Below, piece by piece: positions 38,801 through 48,669 of a stretch of DNA of 64,000 nucleotides; the stretch's first letter is position 1; each line of letters opens with the position of its first letter. Both the position numbers and the translations under genes were made by a program. The stretch spans positions 7,936,001 to 8,000,000 of the forward strand of contig JAKZAN010000007.1 in assembly GCA_023053545.1 (NCBI GenBank), in the 5' to 3' direction. The notes under the pieces were generated by a model. That model made no database searches. It was not told where the DNA came from and saw nothing but the letters and a program-made list of their open reading frames with translations. Source of the stretch: Lepidurus packardi (lineage: Eukaryota > Arthropoda > Branchiopoda > Notostraca > Triopsidae).

Positions 38801-41800
38801 CATATCACATAGTATACAGAAGCTCAGAGAGTTGTTTGGAGATAAGGTCCCGCCCCAGGGCACGCCCAAAGCTGCTGGAACCGCTACTCAATCTCCTTTA
38901 GCTCAATCTACGCCTACTAATGCGAATCAAGATGTAGGAAAAGATGTTAAAGATGGCGCAATACCCAGTCCTGTGCCCAGATTATCAGATAACGCTGTTT
39001 TAAGAGAGGGATTCCTGCATATCAAAGGCACGCAAGTGGATGGCAAGGTAAAACTCGCAGAATTCAGATTTAATTCCTTTTCTGTAATCTAAATTCTATC
39101 TTAGAAATTAGTTTCTATTTCTTCATGTGAAGTTTTAGTCAGAACTATTTTATTCTAAATGGTAGATGCCGCCTATTGTGATCACGTTTTTCCAGTGAAT
39201 ATTGATTCTATTAAGCGGAGATTCTAATAATCGAAAATCGGAAATATGCAATAAAATGCTACGATTAATCGGCGCGTGAAAGGAACTGGCTTGTTTAAAC
39301 CAAAGAAACAAAGCATCGTCTACTTTTTGACACTTTCCCACACATTTCCTTTTTCTAGATTCACTACACCCACTATTGTTTATTTCGTAACGATTTTTCT
39401 ACAATTTTGATAGAGATATTGAGGAATTCCTGACTTACCGGCTCCTTCCCTTTGTGGCAAAGCTTTTAAATTTATCTTGTCCCAGTTTCAATGAGCCCCA
39501 ACTCCTTTTTTTACATTTAAATCAATTATTTTCTTGTTTGTAGCCATTTTTATATAACCACATGTCTAAAACACAACTAACACTGCGCCTTTGAAGCCTA
39601 CTCCTACGCTTCGTCGGGTTCTCAACACGATATCTCGTCTAATTTTCTCAGTCAATTAAACGAACTGCTCATTCAGTTGAATAACCTGCTCACTTAATTG
39701 ACTGGGGAGTTAAGAAGGGATTTCCCCTAAGCGTAGTAGTAGGCTGGAAATGACAGGATTGGTCAAAATGATGTAAAAGAAATGTCATTGGTCAATATGC
39801 AAAAGCCCATGTAGCAATCACTACTGTAGTTTCGTTGCGGTACATGTGAAGATTAGTTCGAAATTGACTCTAATCTGACTCTAATCTTGACTAAAATGAC
39901 TAAAGAAAGTGTGATTCTATTAATCGATTAAAATGTTAGCAATTATACAGCAGGATCTCGCTATAACGTATATCGATTATAACGTACAATGTCCACTGGT
40001 CTCGGCGAATTGGCTATGTAAATGTACAGGGGAAATATCGGCTATAACGTATTCCGTATTCGCCTATAACGTATTTTCGCTTGTAGTGGACAAAAACTGA
40101 GGAGCCTTGGGCCATTTACACATGCTTTTTTGTTGTCGGCTGTAGTGAACATCAACGGTGCCGTGCGGTAACGCATGAAAAACACCAGCCCAAGAGGAGC
40201 ACGGGCCTCTGAACAAAAATTTTCGTGGTGGTGTCGGGCTCAAGCCCCTCCCACTGGCCATTTGCTATTACGTACAATCGGCTATAACATCCTAATTTTC
40301 CGCCCCCTTGCGTGTACGTTATAGCGAGATTTTACTGTACAATTTTGAATCAATGCTTTAAAATTTGATTCCATAAAACGTCTGATTCTAATAACCAGTG
40401 AACACAATAAGCGGCATGTACTGTATTTCATTTGGAGTTTTAGTTGACGTCATGTTAATTTGAATTTGTATGCTTGTTTACAGAGAGCGACGGATCGGTC
40501 TTGGAGGCAGCAATGGGCCAGGCTCAAAGGTCATGTCTTGGTCTTGTTCAGAGATAAGAAAGAGGCCATTGGAGCGAATGAAGAGATGACAATAGACGTG
40601 AAAGGCTGCAACGTGGATGTCGCCTTTGATTACACGAAGCGGAAACACGTGTTGCGGTTAACCACCTCTTCCAACTACGAGTACTTGCTTCAGTGCGAAG
40701 ACCACAACGACCTGGCCCTATGGCTTCAAGCATTCCAAGAACACGCCATCGACAAGGAGGACTCGAACAACGCCACCCCTTCCTACAGCAGTTCGGAGGC
40801 GGTGCTGCGGAAACAAGCGTTGGAGGCGTGGGAGAGTAACGTTGGAGGCCATGCGTCCAACAAGAGCAAGAGCAAATTGGCAGGAATTTACCGCAACCGG
40901 TCACCCACAGGACATTCGCCAGTCTCCAAAGCGCGGAAAGCGAGTTTGGGCGGAGGAAGCACGGATGGTCCTCCACCTCCTTCTCCGTCCAAGACGAAAA
41001 CGTGGAAGGGCAAAGTCGCGCGCCAGTTTAAGAAAATGGGAGGACACGCCCTACATTCCCCTAGCTCACCCCAACATGGCCCCGAAGGCGCTACATTTGG
41101 CGTGCCAATCGAATTCTGTCCAAGAGTAAGATCTCATAATAATCCCTGTCATAATATTCTCAATATTTTATTTTTTTCGTTTTTCCTTACCCTGCTCCAG
41201 TCGTCTACTTACGCTGGTGTGCCTTTGCTGGTCGAATTATGTATAAAGTTGGTGGAAGCTAGAGGACTGGAAGTAATAGGCTTATATCGAGTGCCGGGCA
41301 ACAACGCAGCCATCTCTGCCTTGACTGATATCATTGACAGGGGTTTAAACGCTAGTGACATGCAAGTATGTTGTTGAAATTATTCCTTTTTTTTTCTTTT
41401 CTTTGTTATCAAATTTGGCCTTGTAGGACCCGAGGTGGAATGACGTGAACGTGATTTCCAGTTTGTTGAAATCATTCTTCCGTAAATTGCCCGAGTGTCT
41501 AGTGACGTTAGAGCTGTATTCCTACTTCATCCAAGCGAGCAAAGTTGAAGATGATTTGCAACGAAGGGAAGCGATACGAAAACTGGTAAGGACGTTTTTC
41601 ATTTTTTACGTCGTGCGGAAAAGATCTAATTATGTTTTGGGAATGGGTTTCAAATAGGTCGATGAGTTGCCAGAATGCAATTACGGCACATTACGGTTCC
41701 TCATTCGCCATTTAGCACGCGTGTCTCGTAAAAGTCACATTAATAAAATGGAGCACAAAAACTTGGCAATTGTTTTCGGTCCTACCTTAGTGCGAACTGC

Positions 41801-44800
41801 GGATGATAACATGGTCGCTATGGTTAATGATATGTCACATCAGTGCCGCATTGTAGAAACGCTCATTATCTATGTAAGTTCCTTTGAAGTTATGACTATT
41901 TGTTAATTGGTTTCTGGGTTTCGCATAGGCTGAATGGTTCTTTCCCCGTGATATCTCAGAAGGCTCCATTGAGTCCTTAAGCAAGTGTTCGGTCACACCG
42001 TTGGGCTCCTCCCAAGACGTCACAGAAGGTTAACAGCGTCAATTAGTTGAAAAGTTACTAACCTGAATCTATAATTAAGCAGGTTCAAGCTCCACAGCAG
42101 GATTAAAGACACACATACAAGCCCGGGAAATTGTTTCGTCTATTCTAGCGGCTGCATCTAGAAAACGTACATCCCAGACTGACTTGACAGATAGCGTAGC
42201 CACGGAGCAGCAATTTGTTTTACGGGCTCCGCCTTTGGAAAGACGCTGTTCAACGCCGTCTGCTCATGAACTTCCCTCTGTACTACCGTCATTAGGGCCC
42301 AATCATGCAAGCTCGACCCATTCGTTGGTAGAATTGGGCTCTCACGGCGGTCCTGCATCACTACCAACGCTTTCAGCACAAGCCACGCCCCCTTCAGGAA
42401 CTGCAGTACTTCGGCAGCCTACATTGCAAGCGATTATGGGCGGCGAAGTCGATTTCCGAGCTAGAACGTCATCCGGCACTGTGCTCAACAAATCCGCGTC
42501 TGTTGAGGTCAAAAGTAGCAGTCCTGTCAACATTGCGAGAGCTCGGCCAGCTATGGTGATGCCTTTGGAAGAATTGGGACTCACGTCTTATGCGCATTTG
42601 AGCGAAGACACCAAAGAAAGGATCCGCAAGTTTGAGATGGAAACCAGAGCCTTACTCCAGCGAGATTTAGCCAAACATAGAAAAGATGGGGAAGCGAGAA
42701 GGTAAAATTGCATTCTAATTTCCATTCTTTTATTGGGATCTCAATTCTCATTCGAAATTCAAGTCTTGTTTTCAGACCCAAAAAAATAGTATTTAAAATT
42801 TCCTAAAAGTAACTTCATTTAAGGCCAGGGTATAGTTCAAGTAGTTTATATTTTCTTTGTCAAAAGATGGCACTGATGTCATACCCGTGTATCATGAGAA
42901 TTATGCAACCTGAAACAGAAACTTAAAAGAAATTTAACGATATAATTGAGTTTTTTTAAAATACCTAAATAAAAGTGTGATATGCTGCGTCAAAAGATTT
43001 ACATTAATGATTTATTTAAAATTTTCATAACTTGAATAACTTTAAATAAATCACATCTATATCTTTGACGGGTTTTAAGATATTTTTCTTAAGATATTTG
43101 AAAAAACATTGAAATTATATCGTTACATTTGTTTTAAGTTTCTGTTTCAAGTTTTGCTTCAGCTTGCATAATTCTCACTATGTAGGGGTATGACATCAGT
43201 GCCATCTTTTGACAAAAACGAGCAACGACTTGAAGTACACCGTAGCTTTAAATAGCTAGTTACTTTCATTTTAAGCAGTAATCTTAATTTTTATTTTATT
43301 TTAATTAGGCGTGTTTTATGTTTATTTAAGATTTATTTTTGATTTAACTAGATTAATTTTCTTATTTTGAATTTTATTTTTACGTAGAGTTGAGAGGATG
43401 AGGCTGGAATCTGCTTGGCAGCGTGCTAAAATGGACCTGGAGACGGAGGATTTTTTGGATGCCTTGGCAGATAATCCTGCAGGTAAAGAACAAGGGATTC
43501 TTTCAGCTCATATCTCGATAATTTTTCATAATTATTTCAGTCATTTTGTTCGTATTCTGTTCACACGTAAGGTTCAATCGTGTGCTTTGTTCTTTCTTTT
43601 CCTTGTTTTCGGGGGTGCTTTCCATGGCACAGCTGCTTGGGCTGCCTTGGGGCACTTAAACTCCTAGCACAAGCCTTTAAAAAGACACAAATGCTCAGAC
43701 CTGTGGGACAAACCTCTTATTTCGCTAACTTCCAAAGTTCAGTGCATTTCCGGTCGTGGTAAGCTTGAGTGCCTTTGCTCGCGAAAAGCATGCAGTTACT
43801 AAGTTTTGCCGCACGATTCTAACAAGGGTGTTTTTAAGGTTCTCAGGCATGAGTGTGATTCATCCCGAATTGCATGAACAATTTCACTGTAGAAAAAAAA
43901 ACTTACCAAGTTTCCCCTTTTCTTATTAGGTGTGGACCAGAGGATCTCAGATTTTGTCCAAAAGATGCAACACATCCAAACGATCGAGTTGTCAGTTGCC
44001 TCGCCACCTGTCAGAACATCCGAATCTGCCGACTCTGTCCTCAAAGAAGACTCCCCAGCCTTTGCGTTGCTACCCGAGACTACTGCAGACGACGCCAGGT
44101 GTTCCGAAGCCGTGTCCGAATACCAGGAAGAAGATGAAAAAGACAAAGTGGACGTGGTGACAGAAGAAGAGCCTGTAGAAATCAAAGAAGTACCCAAACC
44201 TGTGTCTAAAGTGGTAGCACAGGTTCAGGAAACCACAGTGTCGACCGTTGCTGTGCTCAAATCCCCCACCACTCAATCCAAATCACATATTCCCAAATGG
44301 TCCAAACCGATCTCGCCCATTGCCAAACCACCGACGAGTAGATACAGTCAACAAACGCCCCTCAGTTCCAGATCCACTTCCCGAGTTCCTATTAAGACAC
44401 AAAGCAGTTCGTCCAGTCTCAAAGTCAGCGAGTTGGGCAAAAAAGAAGAAGTAGAACGAGCCAGTAAACCTGGTAGTGGAGGAATTCGGTCAGGAATTAC
44501 TCCGCCCAGGACCCAAATAATACGCAAAGATAGTCTGCGGGTAAGAGATCTTTATCGTCCTCCTGGTATTTACAAGTGACTAACTTAACTACAATCTACA
44601 CGTTTAAAACACATTAAGGCCACGGTGTACTTCAAGTCATTGATATTTCTTTATCAAAAGATGGCACTGATACAGTACCCCTATATCGTGAAAATTATGC
44701 AGCTTGAAACAAATTCAACAAAAAACTAACAATATAATGATTTTTTTAAACATCTTAAAACGCAGCGTCAAGATTTAGAAATATGATTTATTTAAACTTT

Positions 44801-46033
44801 TCAAGTTATGAAAATTTAAAATGAATCACATATCTAAATCTTTTGACACAGCGTTTTGGGATACTTTTAATATAATAATGTTTCAATTACGTAGTTAAAT
44901 TTCTCTTAAATTAGTTTAAAGTTTTGTTTCTGAGTTGCATAATTCTCATGATATAGGGGTATGACAGCAGTGCCATCTGTTGACAAAAGTATCAACTAAA
45001 TCGAAAACTTTTTTTTTCTTGAAAAACAGTTACAACTTGAAACCATTTTGAGGATTAAGAACATCAAAATAATGTCAACAGAGTAAATATCTTAATTTAA
45101 ACAAATTTAACACAATGAAAGTTATCTTAATAATTGTGTTAAATATTTTTTGTATACAATTGCCCAAGTGTAATTTTATTAATATTGTAAAAATAGGCGT
45201 CACAGACTTCGCTAGTACGCAGAAACTCCAAATCGCGCCCCAGAGAGGAAACTCAGGCCAAAATCACTGCAGAATCAGGTATGTTTGACCTTTAATTTAT
45301 ACAATTTGGATGCGGTTATTTTTTTAAGTTCGGGAACATGAAAAACGTTATGCAATTATGCCCAGGCGGTGATGCTAAGGTTTCTGATAGCACGAAAACG
45401 AGCGCATCTGGTGGAAAGAAGGCCGGGGAATTGATCTACCTCGACAGTCCGCCTACTAAGCCTGCATACCACGTACGTTGTACCAAACCCGAAGAGGCGG
45501 GAAACAAGGACAAGTTTAACGCCAGACGAGCCGTTTTTGAACCCAAGAGCAAGTTGAAGCGATCCGACTCGTTGTCCAAGGAGGAGAAGACGGAAGTGAA
45601 TACGAAAGCGAAGGAGAATCGTGGGACGGATACTAATAAGCTGACGGAGGGCCGGGAATCAAGGAAACTGAGACGGAATACCCGTGATGCAATTAAACGA
45701 CGTCACACTGTGGGTGGAACCTGCGACTTTGACAAGATGCGATGGCAGATGATGTATTGCGACAACCAAGAGTCCAATGCCGTGCAGAGCACGCCCACCT
45801 CCGCTTGGGATCAGTTACAGCCGGTAGTGAGTGACCAGCATTTAAACGTGGATCGCAGCTTGAGAACTTGGCTACGCAAAGAAAGACTGCGTACGAGTTC
45901 GCCTGACCTGTGTCGTCAGTCCGATCCCATATGCAGAGTCTTGTTGGAAGAACCAGAAGGAGCTCTTCCACATTCCTCTTTGCCGCCCTTGCTTACTTCC
46001 TCGGACAAAGAAAAATCCTGCGGACAATCCTAA
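29867..46033 (+). CDS. ARHGAP21: Rho GTPase-activating protein of the ARHGAP21/23 type (PDZ-PH-RhoGAP); fly RhoGAP19D-like
   Basis: A large multi-exon gene; the 5' end is uncertain because the exon at 29867 starts with an acceptor (first Met at 29873). The PDZ domain spans three exons (29867-30028, 33107-33230, 33595-33728): [55 protein letters not shown] long Ser/Pro-rich linker follows, including [17 protein letters not shown] (near 35210) and [14 protein letters not shown] (near 37730). Exon 37940-38170 ([16 protein letters not shown]) joins in phase to exon 38797-39047. The PH domain starts at [11 protein letters not shown] and is split by a 1.4-kb intron full of transposon sequence; it resumes at about 40484. 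The RhoGAP domain (about 41200-41985) has the arginine finger in GLYRVPGN plus [14 protein letters not shown] and [12 protein letters not shown]. The tail ends at TAA 46031-46033. ARHGAP21/23 proteins act on Cdc42/RhoA at junctions and the Golgi. Confidence 0.92.
30029..33106. other. 3.1-kb intron inside the PDZ domain of the RhoGAP gene
   Basis: This intron separates VYPPEIP from ELEYPKGW. It contains a G-rich run at about 32164-32177 and ordinary AT/GC-mixed sequence. I saw no coding exon, RNA gene or bounded repeat in it. The acceptor is preceded by a clear pyrimidine tract (TTTTTTTCTCGTAAG). Confidence 0.6.
36084..36150. repeat. 26-bp tandem repeat (2.6 copies)
   Basis: Two perfect copies of a 26-base unit starting TCGAAAGAGTTGATTTCAAG (36084-36109, 36110-36135) and a partial third copy end within about 15 bases of the acceptor of the next RhoGAP exon (GGTTCTGGTACTGC, about 36166). 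Confidence 0.85.
39160..40423. mobile_element. Decayed pogo/Tigger-like DNA transposon in the PH intron
   Basis: Imperfect terminal inverted repeats bound this intronic segment. The left end reads GTAGATGCCGCCTATTGTG. The right end, reverse complemented, reads CAGTACATGCCGCTTATTGT. The outer trinucleotide is CAG (mutated to TGG on the left), next to TA on the right. On the minus strand near the left end, a short frame encodes [20 protein letters not shown], which resembles the CENP-B-type helix-turn-helix of Tigger transposases (family motif AL..WFKQAR). It is far too short to be a working transposase. A younger MITE (39948-40337) is nested inside. The same element, minus the MITE and minus about 230 bases near 39437-39670, is present inverted at 62947-63556. 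Confidence 0.72.
39948..40337. mobile_element. 390-bp MITE with TIRs and TA target-site duplication
   Basis: The ends are inverted repeats: left CAGCAGGATCTCGCTATAAC, right (reverse complement) CAGTAAAATCTCGCTATAAC. Both are flanked by TA (39946-39947 and 40338-40339). The interior has several further copies of the CTATAACGTA word and no coding capacity. CAG ends with a TA target are typical of pogo/Tigger-related non-autonomous elements. The inverted paralogous copy of this intron around 63028 lacks it, giving an empty site. Confidence 0.88.
42823..43247. mobile_element. Foldback MITE with TTAA target site (piggyBac-like), copy 1
   Basis: An intronic 425-bp segment flanked by TTAA on both sides (42819-42822, 43248-43251). 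It has long inverted arms: the left arm includes TCAAAAGATGGCACTGATGT and GAATTATGCAACCTGAAACA, and the right arm is their reverse complement with few mismatches. The outermost bases are GGCCAGGGTAT on the left and, reverse complemented on the right, AGCTACGGTGTACTTCAAGT. There is no coding potential. A relative lies in a later intron of the same gene. Confidence 0.82.
44618..44998. mobile_element. Foldback MITE, copy 2 (same family)
   Basis: It starts after TTAA (44614-44617) with GGCCACGGTGTACTTCAAGT and carries the same arm words as copy 1 (CAAAAGATGGCACTGATAC, AAATTATGCAGC, and in the right arm GCATAATTCTCATGATATAG and CAGTGCCATCTGTTGACAAA). The right terminus is eroded and its TTAA is not clear. 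It lies in another intron of the RhoGAP gene. Confidence 0.78.
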
Positions 46034-47151
46034 CTATCTTAAGAAAACAAAGTACATTTAATTCGGCGCTCTTTCTTGACACCGGCGCTTAAACTATTGT
46101 AGTTGTAGAAGAAAAAATCGTGCGAAAGACAATTCATTATATGGTGGATTTGTAAGATATAGAAAAAGGGGACTTTAGGTAATTTTTCCTATTTTTAAGA
46201 ATTGAGAATAATAGAAAACAAAAAGGTTTCTGTACAGCATGAGTTACATAACCTGTATTGGACTGTGATCAGAGCAGTTGGAGGCTGCGGAATGGTGTGA
46301 CGCGTGGACTCAAGTTTATTTGTGACTCCTCTTGCCGTGGAGAGAACCATGACAAAAAAGCTCACGTATATTGTATGACTTGCTTAATAGTGAATGCATC
46401 GAATTCGCTGATCGTCAAAAATGTATCGCTGCATTGTTTGGCGTCAAGTAAAAACGAATTTAAATACAGCCATCGACCTTATAAAATTATTGTCGAAGCT
46501 GTCTCGAACTGATTTGGGGCTTTGGAGGCGTCCTATATTTATGATAATCTGAATTTTCCTGAAGCAAAATCATAAAGGTAGAAAAAAAAATCGTAAATGT
46601 AATGCTTCACTGTCTCTTCAGGCGAAATGTAGGATTGTCTAGGTGATAGCGACCCTAGGTATTTGTGTGGGATTTAAGTGATCTTAGCTTAGCCAAAGTT
46701 CAAGGAACCATGGTTGTTATGAATTTTATGCAAGGGGATAGCAACTATCAGCAATCTGGGTAACACGTTATCGTTTCCGTCCATAGAAACTGGTTTTTCC
46801 TACAAAAACCGATCCCCTCTTCAAGCGGGCTGTTTTCAAGGGGGGGAGAGAGGGAGCCGAGTACACTGGGATCGTTGGGATGTTGGGGTGGAACCAGTAG
46901 GTTAAGGGGCGGCGACTTGTTTTGGGGTCTTGTGCTCCTTTCACGCCACAAGTGTTTCTTATTGCCAGGCTTGTTGGCAAGTCTTTATTTGTTTATGAAT
47001 CACCACAAGCTCACGTAAGTGAAGTATGATTATTGTTTAGTAATTTTTCTTTATGAAAGTGCAGTTAAACTATTGCAGCTTGACTTTGTAAGTAATAAGC
47101 TTTTACCCATCTGTTAAAGTGCGATTACGTGTCGTTTTGCATTTCAGAATG
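46034..47151. other. Intergenic spacer after the RhoGAP gene
   Basis: It holds the RhoGAP 3' UTR and flanking DNA. No canonical AATAAA close to the stop was seen, and no coding exon is recognisable. Confidence 0.4.
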
Positions 47152-47672
47152 CAGTGAAAGCCGTTTAACACGAAACCACTTAGCACGAAAAACCTGTTAA
47201 CACAATAAAGTATTCAGGTCTGGACAAAAAGTTATGCAATTCCATACATGTTTCCTTTCAACTCGAAAGAAACCAACTTAGCACGAAAAAATTTCGCATC
47301 TTGGAGGAACGACACAATAGTTTTGTCTACTTAACAACCGTCTTTCCGTCTCAACTATCAATGAGAAGGGTTGTAGAGCCTTAGCATTTTAGCATCCGTG
47401 GATTAAGTTCAAATTTTTGTTTGTCTTGCCCCAACAGTCCGTGGGCAGTCAAAACATTGCATTTTTCTTTACAGTCTTTAAAATGCCTTAAAATTTATGT
47501 GATTTAAAATGCATAGACTGTCAATCTACGAGTATAAACTTGAATATTAAGTCGGTTATCACGACAGTTTTTTTATTAACTAGGTTTTTTGCATATATCT
47601 GTTAGTACGAATTCCTTTTAACACGAAAAAATGTTCCGGTCCCTTCGATTTCATTTTAAGCGGTTTTCACTG
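47152..47672. mobile_element. Non-autonomous pogo/Tigger-like element (CAGTG ends)
   Basis: The left end is CAGTGAAAGCCGTTTAACAC and the right end, reverse complemented, is CAGTGAAAACCGCTTAAAAT, about 520 bases apart. Internal copies of the words TTAGCACGAAAAA and TTAACACGAAAAA recur. TA follows the right end; the left flank is TG, so the target duplication has decayed or the boundary is off by a base or two. There is no transposase frame. Confidence 0.7.
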
Positions 47673-47681
47673 TACAACTTC

Positions 47682-48379
47682 TAAAGGGTGTGTAAGGCGC
47701 AACAAAATCAAAAAATATGTTATAGAGACCAAATAAAATGCTCTAGCTGAAAAACCTCTATGTCAAGTATGCATAGTAACCCAGTAATTAATAAGCATTT
47801 TCAAGCTGGTCTGTAGGTGCTTTGGTTAAGTTGCAACCTCAATCGCAAAAAAATGACTTTTTATTCGTGTGTCTCCGTAGATCTGCCGGGCCAAACCCAC
47901 GCGTGAGAGCCTTTGGGCAAGTTTCGGGTCGACTTCATAGTTGACAGCCTATGGCAACGGGACCGCACGACGCGGTTCCGACTGTGCGGGTAACGCTCGC
48001 TGCATGGCGTTCAGCGGAGCCCGCAAGTCGGGGCGCGAAGAAAAAGTCAGTTTTTGGTGATCGAGCCTGTAAATTAACCAACGCCATACAGATTATCTTG
48101 AGCATTCAAAAGAAAGATAATGGTGCAGCCTCTATAAATCGAAGGTCCGATTTTGAATGCGCTCATAGGTAAAGGCGTTAACTCTCCGGCCAGGTGTCCA
48201 CCAATGTTATAAGGATAGGAAAATTAGAATTTTTGAAGAAAGGGGTGGAGCTTAAACCGCTAAATAGTTAATTACTCAGTTCATACGCATAACTGACATA
48301 GGGGTTCTTCAGCCAGAACACTTCATTTGGTCTCCTCTATAACGCAGTTTTCATTTTTTTGCACCTTACTCCCCCTTTA
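47682..48379. mobile_element. Element with long (about 110-bp) degenerate terminal inverted repeats
   Basis: The left arm (47682 to about 47800) and the reverse complement of the right arm (about 48260-48379) align over roughly 110 bases with shared words GTAAGG-GCAA-AAAAT, TTATAGAG, ACCAAAT, CTATGTCA, GTATGC and AGTAATTAA, at perhaps 70% identity by eye. The interior, around 47951-48172, is GC-rich with a 73-residue open frame of no known family. It abuts the CAGTG element (10 bases apart) and ends about 290 bases before the NACHT-LRR start codon. Confidence 0.6.
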
Positions 48380-48669
48380 AACGTCTGTTTTCTCTACCGT
48401 TGCATCACCAGGGTTGCGGTTTGGTTTGGCTAATTTCTGAGCTCAAAAAGCACGGCGGGGATTTTCCGCCGGCAATTAATGGCTATTTTAGCTCGCTCTA
48501 AAACTTTATAAAATTAGTCCTGTAGCACACTGGTTGTCGAACGCTAGAACCAGAGGCACGTTTCCAAGGTCTTCTTCAGTCGTGTTGCAAGTTTGGAATT
48601 GTTTATGCGTTCACGGATGTGAGTTTGTGCGCAGTATAGACAGTTTGCAGTGAATCTTAAATCGCAAAT

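Noticed and set aside
39150-39341. Minus-strand 63-residue frame as a gene
   Set aside because: It is the HTH-like fragment of a decayed transposon, also present in the 63-kb copy; no complete transposase.
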